This document shows positions 36,301-45,809 of a stretch of DNA of 64,000 bases, one piece after another. Origin of the DNA: Paenibacillus anaericanus. Its GTDB lineage: Bacteria; Bacillota; Bacilli; Paenibacillales; Paenibacillaceae. A program made the position numbers and the translations under genes. The DNA is taken from NCBI RefSeq assembly GCF_003994475.1, contig NZ_RZNY01000018.1, forward strand, positions 2,152 to 66,151, written 5' to 3'. The stretch's first letter is position 1. The number at the start of each line of letters is the position of its first letter. The notes under the pieces are model-generated. The model was not told where the DNA came from. It ran no database searches and worked only from the letters and a program-made list of their open reading frames with translations.

Positions 36301-37558
36301 CCCCGACAATGTCATCCTTCAGTTTCGAATCTCTGAATTGAGCCGTACCCTCAGTTGAATACGCGATCGCCATATCCTTAATCATGCTATAAGCTGTAGA
36401 TATCGCAGCAGAATCAGTATTTCCTTTATCAATCACATCTTGCCACAAATATTGCGCATCTGGCGTCTTATTCATTCGATCCCAAGTACCCGTTCCTTCG
36501 GGATTTGAAATGCGAATCGACAATTTCTCGATGTAAGCGCTAACATCAGAATCATTCATATCCATCCAGGCTCCGCCTACCAATTTGTCATACCATTTCT
36601 GTCTGAGGGCGTTGTAACCGTCCAACATACCACCGGATTCCACCGTCACGAAAGATTTGGCGGTAATCAATCCGTCTGGGGTAGACACCGTTATCGTCGC
36701 AGTTCCATAATCTTCGGCGGTAACCGTTCCTTCATACACGCTAGCAACCTTCGGGTCGGACGAAGTCCAAATGACCGATCGATCTACCACATCCTGCGGT
36801 GTAAAGATTGGCGTCAATACCGTGCTGCCCCCTTTTTCCAAAGAAACCAGCTTCGGTTCTAATGCCAAGCCCGTAACTCCTTCCCGGCTTTGAAGCGTCA
36901 GATCATCAAACCATACGGTCCCCTGACCCGTTTCGAAAAATGGCTCCAGTCTCACATATTTCGCATCGGCCGGAACCGATAAAACGACTTCCTGCAAAGT
37001 CCAATCGTTCGTCCCCGACATTTTATTCGTCGCTGGCCCGTCTGCTAGCTTTTCATCCCGGTCACTGCCATCCAGTCCTTTTATTCTTTTGTAGAACTGT
37101 GTTCTAACGAAAACTCCGCCGTTGGAAACGACATCTGAGGTTTTGATCCAAGCTCCTAGCTTATAGTCACCACCCGTTAAAACCGGTACGTTGATGGAAA
37201 GTCCTGTTCTGTCGCTCCCCAAGTGCTCAATTTGCACCGAATAGGCTCCCGAATGGTAAACGTCACTAGTTACTGAGACCTTTCCGTTCTTGCTGGCTAA
37301 CCAAGCCCCCCATCCTTCCGGTTGTAACCCGCTCCATTCTGGCTCCTTCGCGGAAACTACTTTTTCGAAACCTCCATTTGGAACCATGTTTTCTTCCATT
37401 TCACTAACTACTTTTTCGAAACCACCATCTAAAACCATATTTTCTTCCATTGTATTATCTGCAGATACATTTCCTAACAGCGATTGAAACGGGACTAGTA
37501 GTTGCAACATCATACAAACAAGCAAAACTACCGACATTCTTTTATAAAGCGCTTTCAT
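33311..37558 (-). CDS. Secreted PL8-family polysaccharide lyase with dockerin
   Basis: 1415 residues, paralogue of the downstream lyase. Signal peptide (LLVCMMLQLLVPFQSLLG), an N-terminal carbohydrate-binding-like domain, a Big_2 Ig domain (LEPKLVSLEKGGSTVLTPIF), then PL8 with NWWDWEIG and SLIQHSNIAYTGSYGG carrying the Asn-His-Tyr triad. A DNRLRE module, a second Big_2 and a C-terminal dockerin (GDLNGDGKVTVGDLG; DINGDGIIDAIDL) complete it. It lacks SLH domains, so it is either free or docked on cohesin-like modules of its SLH-bearing neighbour 51 bases downstream. A 17-residue tandem repeat (MEENMV..GGFEKVVS) follows the signal peptide. RBS AAAGGGGG. Confidence 0.9.
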   Translation of the reverse strand: MKALYKRMSVVLLVCMMLQLLVPFQSLLGNVSADNTMEENMVLDGGFEKVVSEMEENMVPNGGFEKVVSAKEPEWSGLQPEGWGAWLASKNGKVSVTSDVYHSGAYSVQIEHLGSDRTGLSINVPVLTGGDYKLGAWIKTSDVVSNGGVFVRTQFYKRIKGLDGSDRDEKLADGPATNKMSGTNDWTLQEVVLSVPADAKYVRLEPFFETGQGTVWFDDLTLQSREGVTGLALEPKLVSLEKGGSTVLTPIFTPQDVVDRSVIWTSSDPKVASVYEGTVTAEDYGTATITVSTPDGLITAKSFVTVESGGMLDGYNALRQKWYDKLVGGAWMDMNDSDVSAYIEKLSIRISNPEGTGTWDRMNKTPDAQYLWQDVIDKGNTDSAAISTAYSMIKDMAIAYSTEGTAQFRDSKLKDDIVGALDWMYAYQYNENKKIVGNWWDWEIGTPQALMDILVLLYDDLTKEKLEKFLNVIDKFVPDPTKRVQNASVTETGANLLDKALVVVLRGVVGKQSFKIEQGQNSIFREFQYAKSGDGIYEDGSLIQHSNIAYTGSYGGVLVGRMADLLYLFNTSPWEIQDPSVENVYDWIEDSFEALIYKGAMMDMVKGRSISREKDSDHLTGRAIIRTMARLAEGAPTEQSIKIKSMIKEWVQSDITFSNYYENMPVYEMNLIKAIMKDFTIMSRGELVKHQNFAAMDRVVHLRPGYGFALSMFSDRISAFEFGNGENKKGWYTGIGMTSLYNNDLSQYSNQYWPTVDMYRLAGTTTDGYAQGPKDWASYYNPKAWVGGSSMEDQFGAVGMNFSLKGSTGSELQGKKSWFMFDDEIVALGSDIASSANRKVETIVENRQLNANGTNKLTVDGKAKSDVLGWEESLKGMSWAHLEGNTAGSDIGYYFPERADIAGKREARTGSWKDINNGGSSEQMTRNYLSLAFDHGNAPQNSSYAYVLLPNKDATGTEQYSLNPDIEILSKSNKVHAVRENKLGMTAFNFWEASQAEFVRAFNPASVMVKEDGDKLTVSVSDPTQKQDKIVVDLGKVVLKEMKKDASINVLQTSPYLKLEIDTKGSIGKSHVIQFQYDPTQTPGLDGDPVDQGEKVIVYVAEDAYVNAGSKANQNFGSVGYLNIKNGANDYLRKTFLKYDLSGISGVGEIESVKLNVYARINDSRGKTAKVGAYEVGSNAWSEGALTWNNMPAIGAAIETITLDSENQWRQYDVTSFAKSRIELDKQLSVALQGETDLTADVRSKENEGGIYKSYLEITLKPVIPVTGIQLNSEQAVLVVGENVDLAATIMPYNATNMQLKWKVDYSDVLKLESDGLKATVTALKPGRAKVTVTTEDDKFSATCEIRVVLTSTIGDLNGDGKVTVGDLGIASAHFGKISASSDWGAIEAADINGDGIIDAIDLKWFAEKILTEQQ

Positions 37559-37578
37559 AAAAATCCCCCTTTCACTTC

Positions 37579-37716
37579 TTAAGTTGATGCTTCATCTCCA
37601 TGTTTCATCATAAATTGAATGATTGGTCTTGCGACAGGTTGGATTTTTACCTGTTCAGGCACAATTTTGACTTCAAAACAAGGAAAATATAAGTAACGGG
37701 CCATATCGATCGACAT
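37579..37716 (-). other. Possible 45-residue ORF upstream of the lyase gene
   Basis: Open from ATG at 37716 (or 37704) to TAA, reading MARYLYFPCFEVKIVPEQV then QPVARPIIQFMMKHGDEAST. Composition looks protein-like, but the ribosome site is weak and no family is recognised. It lies in the 5' leader of the lyase gene and could be a remnant, a leader peptide or chance. The rest of the gap 37559-37962 holds only the inverted repeat at 37827. Confidence 0.2.
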
Positions 37717-37826
37717 CAAAAGGACATTTGAATTCTAAAAGGCATAGATCGTTTTTCTTTAGCACTATATTTGCATATGCTTTTCATTCCTATTATCTAC
37801 CGGGCTCTCTTGGTGCTTTCGCACAA

Positions 37827-37905
37827 ACAAAAGAGTGCCTTTTTCCATGCGACAGTCCGTCCCTCATCCATAAAGAGGCGCTGCGCATAAAAAGACACTC
37901 CCATG
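37827..37905 (-). terminator. Long imperfect inverted repeat, likely terminator of the chemoreceptor gene
   Basis: On the minus strand GAGTGTCTTTTTATGCGCAG is mirrored about 25 bases later by CTGTCGCATGGAAAAAGGCACTC, then TTTTGTTT. It lies just past the chemoreceptor stop codon. Confidence 0.45.
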
Positions 37906-37962
37906 CGGTTCAGATGTATTGGTCCAAGTAGACAATTTCTCTACCCGCCGTACCTTCAATCT

Positions 37963-39447
37963 CTAGCGTTTGGATACTAACAACTTCATGTCGGAGATCA
38001 GCTTGTCCAGCTTGCCGTAATCTTGCACTAGCTCGCCGATTTGTGCATCCTGGCTGCACATACTGCCATGCATCTCTTCTACCGAGGCCATATTCTGCTG
38101 CGTCGAAGCTGCGATATCTGCCATACTGTCCGTGATATCCTGCTGACGTTTGTGAAGATCTACAGCCGAACCGCCGACCTGGTCGGCGTTCTCCTTGACC
38201 TGTTCCATATTCTCATGAATGGTCCCGATTAGGCGCTTCACTTCTTGGGATACCTCGCTACTGGTCTTCACAGCCTGTTGCCCCTGTATTACCTGGGTAT
38301 TCACCGCGCTGATCCGCTCCCGGATGCCCGACAAAATGCTGTCGATCTCCGCAGCAGCGCTGCTGGAGCTATCGGCCAGCTTCCGCACCTCGCCCGATAC
38401 GACTGCGAAACCCAACCCATGCTCTCCGGCACGCGCCGCTTCAATCGCTGCATTCAGCGCGAGCAGGTTCGTCTGGTCCGCCAAGCCGCGGATGACCGTC
38501 ACGATCGAGCTGACGCGTTCGTTCTCCTCGTTCAGCAACTGCATCACCTGAACCGTGTGATCCATCATTTCATGTACACTCTCTACCTCACCGGAAAGTA
38601 CGCCAATCTGCGTGCTGCTGCGCTCCGTGAGCTTGGTATTCTCAGCGGCGTAATGCTGCAGTTGCTCCGTTCCTTCCAATAGCTGTCCAACCGCTTTGTT
38701 CATGATTTGTGAATATTCATTGATATGCATGATGTTGTCTGTCTGTTTTTCGATGGAGGTCGTCATTTCCGCAAAGCTATACGTGACTTCCCTTGAGATG
38801 TCCCCGGCTCCCCGCACACCTGATTGTTGGGTGCCGTTAAACTCGTTCAAGACAAGCACCGAATCCTTCAGTTGCTGAAGCATGCCGTCCACCATCTCTT
38901 TGGCCTCCTGCGTCTCCTGCTGTCTTTCCGTTACCTGCCGCTGCAGCCGCTGGCTAAATGTTGCAGAGAACGCGAGTGCCGCCGTTGCAAACGCCAAGTA
39001 CATGTACAAGTATATCAGTGACTCTCCCGGAAACAGCTGCTCCCGGTACGTCGGATCCAGATATAAATAGGTGCTAACGCCCGCTCCCAGTATGCCGGAG
39101 AAAATAATCGGCCTGTAATCCGCGTACAGCGTCATGACCGCTAAGCTGACATAAATCAGAAAGTAAGTGCTGATGATCGGATGAGGATCCGACAGAATCA
39201 ACAGCATAGTGATGATCGTAAAAGTACAGGCCACAAAATATTTGATATAGTTGACCAAAACGCGTCGATAGGTCATCCATGTAGCTGTACCGCAGGTGAG
39301 GAGGCCGATGCCAACCAGCAGCAGAATCATGTCCATGCCTAACCCGATGGCCAAATCCGTGAGAACGCCCAGCCCCAGCATCCCCCATAAAATTATGACA
39401 AAAAGCCGATTGCGTTTATCCAGTTCAGTAAGTTCTACCGTTTTCAT
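37963..39447 (-). CDS. Methyl-accepting chemotaxis protein with six-helix membrane sensor
   Basis: 494 residues. The first ~175 form about six tightly packed membrane helices with almost no outside loop, so it has no periplasmic ligand domain. A long coiled-coil signalling domain follows, with the hairpin tip [20 protein letters not shown] then [20 protein letters not shown] (about 335-375), the CheA/CheW-binding core of MCPs. No HAMP domain is evident. Such receptors sense membrane or energy state, or act with partners. It lies between the lyases and a GNAT-like gene 48 bases upstream; a link to polysaccharide use is possible only by context. Confidence 0.9.
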   Translation of the reverse strand: MKTVELTELDKRNRLFVIILWGMLGLGVLTDLAIGLGMDMILLLVGIGLLTCGTATWMTYRRVLVNYIKYFVACTFTIITMLLILSDPHPIISTYFLIYVSLAVMTLYADYRPIIFSGILGAGVSTYLYLDPTYREQLFPGESLIYLYMYLAFATAALAFSATFSQRLQRQVTERQQETQEAKEMVDGMLQQLKDSVLVLNEFNGTQQSGVRGAGDISREVTYSFAEMTTSIEKQTDNIMHINEYSQIMNKAVGQLLEGTEQLQHYAAENTKLTERSSTQIGVLSGEVESVHEMMDHTVQVMQLLNEENERVSSIVTVIRGLADQTNLLALNAAIEAARAGEHGLGFAVVSGEVRKLADSSSSAAAEIDSILSGIRERISAVNTQVIQGQQAVKTSSEVSQEVKRLIGTIHENMEQVKENADQVGGSAVDLHKRQQDITDSMADIAASTQQNMASVEEMHGSMCSQDAQIGELVQDYGKLDKLISDMKLLVSKR

Positions 39448-39495
39448 CGTTTCATGCTCCTTCTGCTCTATGTATCGATATTTATTAATATGAAT

Positions 39496-40056
39496 CTAAA
39501 TAGTCCCGGCTCCTGTATACACAGCGTCCTGCGGGGATGTTATCCATGAGTAACGGTCTTTGTGGTTATATACTTCTTCCACGTTCAAGATTGTAGGGAC
39601 GACGTAATCGCCTTTATAAAACACTTTCTGTGAAACTTTCTCCATGGGGATCTTGAACGAAATCCGCAGTGCTCGCTGCAGCACCGGTTCTAGTAGTGCA
39701 ACATAGTACTTCAGCTTATTCTTTTCTCCGAAATCCACTAGCGCGGACAGCAGCTCCGAGATGAAATGGCCACGATAGCTTTGTAGTACAGCCATCTTAT
39801 CGATTTCTGCCACTGCCCCTTCAGCCTGCATAACAGCCGGATGCTGATCAAAGGCCGCAGTCTCGTTAATGGAACTGCCGCTGCTAAACGGCTTGATCTC
39901 CGTCGTTCCGACGTAATGCCCTTCTTTGGTAACGACTACGTATCTTTCGAGAATCCGCTCTGAGAACTCCAGGTCATAGCCTTTTTCCAACCACACGGTA
40001 GTCCAAACGCCGTTAAACATCGCCATCTCCAGTTCGTTCTCTACCCGTTTAAACAT
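39496..40056 (-). CDS. GNAT-like N-acyltransferase domain protein
   Basis: 186 residues from the ATG at 40056, preceded by AAAGGAGAAGAG; a TTG at 40077 is an unlikely start. The fold resembles GNAT or N-acyl amino acid synthase-like proteins: RYVVVTKEGHYVGTTEIKPF as strands 2-3, EIDKMAVLQSYRGHFISELL as strand 4 with a degenerate acetyl-CoA loop (QSYRGHF), and KLKYYVALLEP as strand 5. It lies directly upstream of the chemoreceptor gene and may share its transcript. The acyl donor and substrate are unknown. Confidence 0.68.
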   Translation of the reverse strand: MFKRVENELEMAMFNGVWTTVWLEKGYDLEFSERILERYVVVTKEGHYVGTTEIKPFSSGSSINETAAFDQHPAVMQAEGAVAEIDKMAVLQSYRGHFISELLSALVDFGEKNKLKYYVALLEPVLQRALRISFKIPMEKVSQKVFYKGDYVVPTILNVEEVYNHKDRYSWITSPQDAVYTGAGTI

Positions 40057-40220
40057 AGTCTCTTCTCCTTTTGGCAAGATGCCTCTGTCTCTCTGTCTCT
40101 ATTATGAATTTCAGAAAAAATAAACTACTTATAACTTATCGGTCAAAATAACGAAAAAAATTAGTGTCCGTAGCCGAATTAATGCCCTTTTTGTTATAAT
40201 ATCCCAAAATAAAATAAGAG

Positions 40221-40247
40221 AATCCACGACTCAACAAGGGATGTGAC
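40221..40247 (-). repeat. Fossil CRISPR repeat beyond the end of array 1
   Basis: Starting AATCCACG and ending AAGGGATGTGAC, this 27-base stretch aligns with the right 27 bases of the array repeat with about eight mismatches, and lies 77 bases beyond the last true repeat. It shows the old, trailer end of the array. Confidence 0.5.
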
Positions 40248-40283
40248 GCATTCGTAACATGGATCGATGTCGAGTAAAGAGAG

Positions 40284-40313
40284 TCAAAAAAATACCGCCT
40301 CCCTAAAGGAGCG
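40284..40313 (-). terminator. Terminator of the array 1 transcript
   Basis: On the minus strand CCGCTCC-TTTA-GGGAGGCGG is followed by TATTTTTTT, just past the trailer-end repeat and correctly oriented for a pre-crRNA made from the right. Confidence 0.7.
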
Positions 40314-40324
40314 GCTATATAGGA

Positions 40325-43300
40325 ATTTCAATCCACGCATCTCCGAGGGATGCGACTAGATCTGCGAACACACGAGTTGTACACACAGAAAAGTTTCAAT
40401 CCATACATCCGCGAGGGATGCGACGATAAACGTGGTGTTGCTGTGGTGTATGGAGATGCATTTCAATCCACGCATCCGCGAAGGATGCGACTGCGCTCTC
40501 CGCTCGTGTTAATTCACCTTTAGGACGATTTCAATCCACGCAACCTCGAGGGATGCGACACTAATAGGGTGGTTTGCTCTATGGAGTATACTAATTTCAA
40601 TCCACGCATCCGCGAGGGATGCGACTAGCTTCCCAATCGATTGCTTCAGTAGTGCTAGAATTTCAATCCACGCATCCGAGAGGGATGCGACTTATATCGT
40701 CTGGTGTTTTACGTTCTGGTAATGATTTCAATCCACGCATCCGCGAGGGATGCGACTTTCTAATCGGTATGTTCTTGGTACTCGATAAAGGATTTCAATC
40801 CACGCATCCGCGAGGGATGCGACTCAAATGAGATTATCGGATTGATAAGAAATGCTGATTTCAATCCACGCATCCGCGAGGGATGCGACTAAAAAGGAAG
40901 GTTATTTTGTCGAAACGCATGATAATTTCAATCCACGCATCCGCGAGGGATGCGACGGAAAATCCAAACATCTCCTTTCAAGGAAATGACGATTTCAATC
41001 CACGCATCCGCGAGGGATGCGACTCCAATGAGTTTTTATAAGGAGTTGGTTAAAAAATTTCAATCCACGCATCCGCGAGGGATGCGACTGACGCAACGGC
41101 GGTCGCTGGGGATATGTTAGTAGATTTCAATCCACGCATCCGCGAGGGATGCGACGGATACTATGTTCCTGGTTGTTGTCTATAACCCGATTTCAATCCA
41201 CGCATCCGCGAGGGATGCGACTTTTATGTTTTTCCGACTCTAGGCAAGCTGATATATTTCAATCCACGCATCCGCGAGGGATGCGACGTCTGTATCATGT
41301 CGTGAGGGTCTTTCTTGCTTGCATATTTCAATCCACGCATCCGCGAGGGATGCGACTCGTAACGTTGGAAAGCTCAAAGCAAAGCATATAAATTTCAATC
41401 CACGCATCCGCGAGGGATGCGACTTGTCGCATTAGCACAGTTAAGCCGAAGCGTAATTTCAATCCACGCATCCGCGAGGGATGCGACACTTGTTGTTTCC
41501 CTCCTCTGTTATTCCTGCAAAATTTCAATCCACGCATCCGCGAGGGATGCGACGATATTCAGCGCCACGGTCAAAAGCTTCGACAGAATTTCAATCCACG
41601 CATCCGCGAGGGATGCGACTTGGAATTCATCCGACCGACAAGTCCAGATTTTCCCATTTCAATCCACGCATCCGCGAGGGATGCGACGCAATTACAGCGG
41701 TTATTACTTTTTGGTTTATAAATTTCAATCCACGCATCCGCGAGGGATGCGACCTTGATACTTATTAATTCGCTCGGCTACTCTAGATTTCAATCCACGC
41801 ATCCGCGAGGGATGCGACAGCACTGGCATTACAGCAAGCGGGATACGCAGGAATTTCAATCCACGCATCCGCGAGGGATGCGACCTAATTGTTTAGCGGC
41901 TTTTGCCTGCGAACCATAATTTCAATCCACGCATCCGCGAGGGATGCGACTTAACATCATCTAGCACCACTCCCCCACTTGTGATTTCAATCCACGCATC
42001 CGCGAGGGATGCGACTGAATTTGTTTGATACTTTGGCGGCACTGCCTAATATTTCAATCCACGCATCCGCGAGGGATGCGACCGGACTTAGCCCTAGACG
42101 CTCATAACTTTTTCGATTTCAATCCACGCATCCGCGAGGGATGCGACGATAATTCAATCAGCGCATCCCATACGGAATCTTATTTCAATCCACGCATCCG
42201 CGAGGGATGCGACGTATTTATACTGAATTACATGTTCATGGTAATAGTATTTCAATCCACGCATCCGCGAGGGATGCGACGGGTTCTATCTAGTAATTTA
42301 CTTGATGGTACTATTTATTTCAATCCACGCATCCGCGAGGGATGCGACAAAGTTGGTGTGATTGGCACTGTAATTACAAAAATTTCAATCCACGCATCCG
42401 CGAGGGATGCGACGCCCCGGCTCCTACAAAAGATGTAGCCCGTTGTTATTTCAATCCACGCATCCGCGAGGGATGCGACGTTTGATAGGTTTGTCCTATA
42501 AGTGAGATTCGTGTCATTTCAATCCACGCATCCGCGAGGGATGCGACTGACACTAGCTCGATTTGCACTTCGTCTTTCGATATTTCAATCCACGCATCCG
42601 CGAGGGATGCGACTTTCTTCTTCTAATTCTTCTGCATAATCTTGATAAAATTTCAATCCACGCATCCGCGAGGGATGCGACGTTCCTAATCCTTTATATG
42701 ATTTCACTCCTCATGAATTTCAATCCACGCATCCGCGAGGGATGCGACCAAAGATTAAATTTGCAATAGATAGGAGATTGAATTTCAATCCACGCATCCG
42801 CGAGGGATGCGACGCGCATAAGGATGATTTGCAATACTTCATTACTATTTCAATCCACGCATCCGCGAGGGATGCGACCTCGACTAACAATATGGTCGAA
42901 CTTTATCAGGACATTTCAATCCACGCATCCGCGAGGGATGCGACCGGAAATACCTTACTGGGTAGTGGTTCGTTTTTGATTTCAATCCACGCATCCGCGA
43001 GGGATGCGACCGAAGGTGATATCATTAAACAAACCTACCACAAAATTTCAATCCACGCATCCGCGAGGGATGCGACCGAATCTGATGAAGAACCCCCTTT
43101 CAATAGAATTATTTCAATCCACGCATCCGCGAGGGATGCGACGTCATTTTCTTATAAGCCAGCTTCACGGCATACAGATTTCAATCCACGCATCCGCGAG
43201 GGATGCGACTCAGACAATTACGACCGCATAAGGGGTCCAGCTATTTCAATCCACGCATCCGCGAGGGATGCGACTTATGTATTATCCCTAACGTATAAAT

Positions 43301-43674
43301 TATCTGATCGATTTCAATCCACGCATCCGCGAGGGATGCGACATCTAGGAAGCGAAGTCATACTGGCAGGATAGGAAATTTCAATCCACGCATCCGCGAG
43401 GGATGCGACGGACAGTTAGAGCCGGGGAGCTAGGGGCGATTATATTTCAATCCACGCATCCGCGAGGGATGCGACCTAGAGTGGGTAAATGACAACTGGG
43501 AAATGGAGAGATTTCAATCCACGCATCCGCGAGGGATGCGACCGCGATGAGCAAAAGGGTTAAATATACGTACCTTATTTCAATCCACGCATCCGCGAGG
43601 GATGCGACCGAAACATATTGATTGCCCGTTGTAGTCTCCCATATTTCAATCCACGCATCCGCGAGGGATGCGAC
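40325..43674 (-). CRISPR. Type I-C CRISPR array 1 (51 repeats, 50 spacers)
   Basis: I count 51 repeats of 32 bp spaced by 33-37 bases. On the transcribed (minus) strand the repeat starts GTCGCATCCCTCGCGGATGC and ends GTGGATTGAAAT, the type I-C form with a CGCATCC/GGATGCG stem. The repeats near 40325-40559 and at 40660 carry substitutions, while those at the right are uniform, so the leader is on the right beside cas2 and new spacers enter there. All spacers seen are different. Plus-strand ORFs across this interval are translations of repeats, not genes. Confidence 0.98.
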
Positions 43675-43822
43675 TCCGATTTTCTAGTAATTTAACCTAG
43701 AAATCAGCCTTCCCTAACCAAAACATCATTTAAATTATACATTTTTTTCTTTATTTGGATGTATTGCATGGTTTTCTCGGTGCGAATGTCCCGGGAAATT
43801 CATGTTCGCTTTGGATTCGCAC
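43675..43822 (-). promoter_or_regulatory. Leader of CRISPR array 1
   Basis: 148 AT-rich bases between the first repeat and cas2. TATAAT lies at 43734-43739 on the minus strand. At 43780-43822 GTGCGAAT and ATTCGCAC form an inverted repeat 27 bases apart, ending on the cas2 stop codon. The same motif with the same spacing is found in leader 2. Confidence 0.8.
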
Positions 43823-44112
43823 TACAAAATTAAAGGCCCTTCCAAATCAAGGGAGGCTTTAATGCCAATGTGCTCAACTTTGTTTCTGTAATTGTTGCCA
43901 AGTTGATAGAATCTAAGACTGTCCTGATTCTGGTCAATTACATCTTCAAGCTTCATTTTTAATACAGCGAATTGGGTCGAATCAACAATACATTCAAACA
44001 CGGAGTTTTGGACGCGTTGACCGTGATTCTGACATATTTTTGATACATTACGTAATCTTCTCTGCCCTTCACTATCCATCGTACTTACATCATATGTAAC
44101 TATTATCAGCAT
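43822..44112 (-). CDS. cas2: CRISPR-associated endoribonuclease Cas2
   Basis: 96 residues from the ATG at 44112 (MLIIVTYDVST), with TAGGTG six bases upstream; a GTG nine bases earlier is less likely. The ferredoxin-like fold, conserved TYDV aspartate and GQRVQNSVFEC motif are those of type I-C Cas2. With Cas1 it forms the spacer integrase. Last cas gene, directly next to the leader of array 1. Confidence 0.97.
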   Translation of the reverse strand: MLIIVTYDVSTMDSEGQRRLRNVSKICQNHGQRVQNSVFECIVDSTQFAVLKMKLEDVIDQNQDSLRFYQLGNNYRNKVEHIGIKASLDLEGPLIL

Positions 44113-44121
44113 TAGCTGCAC

Positions 44122-45153
44122 CTACTTCCATAGGAATGGAGGGTACTCATCCAGATCATTTCGCAAATACCGTGCTAATAGTAAGGCTTGAACATGCGGT
44201 ACTAATCCCCAAGATATTTTCTCGGCTAAATACGGGTGTGTAATCTTCTCTTGCTTCTTATTTTGCCACGCACCCAGGAATTTCTTTCTGGCTTCATCCG
44301 TCATGATCACGGCTCCATTTTCCTTACGAACGAAATCTTCTGGATTGACTATTCTTTTATTAATCAGCGACAACACAAATCTGTCTGCAAACACCCCACG
44401 CAATTCCTCCATGACATCTAAAGCGAGCGATGCCCGCCCGGGACGATCTCGATGCAAAAATCCTATGTATGCATCTAACCCAACTCCCTCTAAAGCAGAT
44501 GTCATGTCATTAGCCAGTAGTGTATAGGCAAGCGACAGCATGGCGTTCACAGGATCTAATGGTGGTCTGCGGGAACGAGAGCGAAAAAAAAAGTCGTCTT
44601 TCTGCTGTAAAATCATTTGGTCAAACAGTTTATTATAGCTTAAGGCAGCCTGTCCCTCTAATCCCCTTAACCGCTCCAAATCCTCACATTCTCTTATATC
44701 TGCCATAATAGAAGATAGGTGCAAAGACACTTCCTTAAACCCTGTAATATCTATACGTAGTGGATAATCTCTAGTCATTCTTTCAATCATCCATTTATGG
44801 TTATAAATCTTACCTATAATAAAATTCCGGGCAATTCTTGCTGATAGCTCTTCATCTTCAGATGCAAGAGACTGTTTCTTCCTTAGAACTACATTCCCCT
44901 TACTGGAACCAATAACTCTGGCAAGGAACCTCCCGTTCATCGTTAAGAAGACAATGGAAATATTCCTCTCCGCACAATATCCCATTAACGCTGGGCTTGC
45001 CCCTGTATAACCAAAGGTCACAATAGATTCCAGATTATGAAGAGGTAATCTACCTAACTTCTCCTGTTCCTTAAGTAGGACAACATTGTCCCCATCTAGC
45101 GATAAATAAACATCGGGTTGAGTAACAAATAGTGTATTCAGAAGTTTTTTCAT
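44122..45153 (-). CDS. cas1: CRISPR-associated integrase Cas1
   Basis: 343 residues, the usual length for I-C. It starts MKKLLNTLFVTQPDVYLSLD, and has the catalytic region RGLEGQAALSYNKLF (Glu), GFLHRDRPGRASLALDVMEE (His and Asp) in the C-terminal helical domain. It inserts new spacers together with Cas2 and Cas4. The start overlaps the cas4 stop by four bases (ATGA). Confidence 0.98.
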   Translation of the reverse strand: MKKLLNTLFVTQPDVYLSLDGDNVVLLKEQEKLGRLPLHNLESIVTFGYTGASPALMGYCAERNISIVFLTMNGRFLARVIGSSKGNVVLRKKQSLASEDEELSARIARNFIIGKIYNHKWMIERMTRDYPLRIDITGFKEVSLHLSSIMADIRECEDLERLRGLEGQAALSYNKLFDQMILQQKDDFFFRSRSRRPPLDPVNAMLSLAYTLLANDMTSALEGVGLDAYIGFLHRDRPGRASLALDVMEELRGVFADRFVLSLINKRIVNPEDFVRKENGAVIMTDEARKKFLGAWQNKKQEKITHPYLAEKISWGLVPHVQALLLARYLRNDLDEYPPFLWK

Positions 45154-45809
45154 TCCCCAATTTTCCCTTCGATATAACTTTTCACAGTTCGTTTATTCAT
45201 GAGTTCAGGTAAACATATCGAATGAAGGGAGCAACTGTTGCAAAAGGAACCTGTTTTCACTTTAGGAGTAAATTTCCGGCTGTAATAATCTTGCATTTCT
45301 GAAACGACTAATCTCACTTTACTTTTAATCTCAGCAGTCAGTGGCACTTCGACTCGATGTTTAATTTCATTATAGAACATATAACCCGTGTTTATTTCAC
45401 ACAGAAGCATTTCCTCCAAACATAAAGCTTGAGCTGTTAGCTGTAAAAGATCAGCATCATCCATCTTAGGTTTTCCCCGTTTGTATTCAACTGGATATGG
45501 CATATACTTTCCCTCAGCTCCACTGATTTCAACACCACTGTTATCTCTGATAAACTCAACCACATCACAAATACCTGTTATTTTCAGGTCATTAGATTTG
45601 ACAGGCATGGCACGTACGATGAGTTTATCACCCCGTTTCTCTCTAACAAATGGCTGATCCGCCTTACGATGTAAATACTGACCTTCAACAGTTCTAACGT
45701 TCTCCTCCCACTGCTGTTCAATATGAATAAGTGCCCACTGTCGCCTACAAAATTGAAAATGTTGAATCCCAGACAACATTAAATAATCATCGTCTTCACT
45801 ACAGGCCAT
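45150..45809 (-). CDS. cas4: CRISPR-associated Cas4 nuclease
   Basis: 219 residues: SGIQHFQFCRRQWALIHIEQ with the first iron-sulphur cysteine, the RecB-type core (DVVEF, then PVEYKRGKPK with E-x-K), and the C-terminal CNSCSLHSIC cysteines for a 4Fe-4S cluster. In I-C systems Cas4 trims prespacers and selects the PAM with Cas1-Cas2. Overlaps the 3' end of cas7 by 11 bases. Confidence 0.97.
   Translation of the reverse strand: MACSEDDDYLMLSGIQHFQFCRRQWALIHIEQQWEENVRTVEGQYLHRKADQPFVREKRGDKLIVRAMPVKSNDLKITGICDVVEFIRDNSGVEISGAEGKYMPYPVEYKRGKPKMDDADLLQLTAQALCLEEMLLCEINTGYMFYNEIKHRVEVPLTAEIKSKVRLVVSEMQDYYSRKFTPKVKTGSFCNSCSLHSICLPELMNKRTVKSYIEGKIGE

Noticed and set aside
28428-37487. Long plus-strand ORFs opposite the two lyase genes
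   Set aside because: Antisense shadows of GC-richer coding sequence, without ribosome sites or recognisable protein features.
40619-43374. Plus-strand ORFs across array 1 and both-strand ORFs across array 2
   Set aside because: They are translations of CRISPR repeats (recurring NPRIREGCD, STHPRGMR or SHPTWMCGLK); no ribosome sites and no genes.
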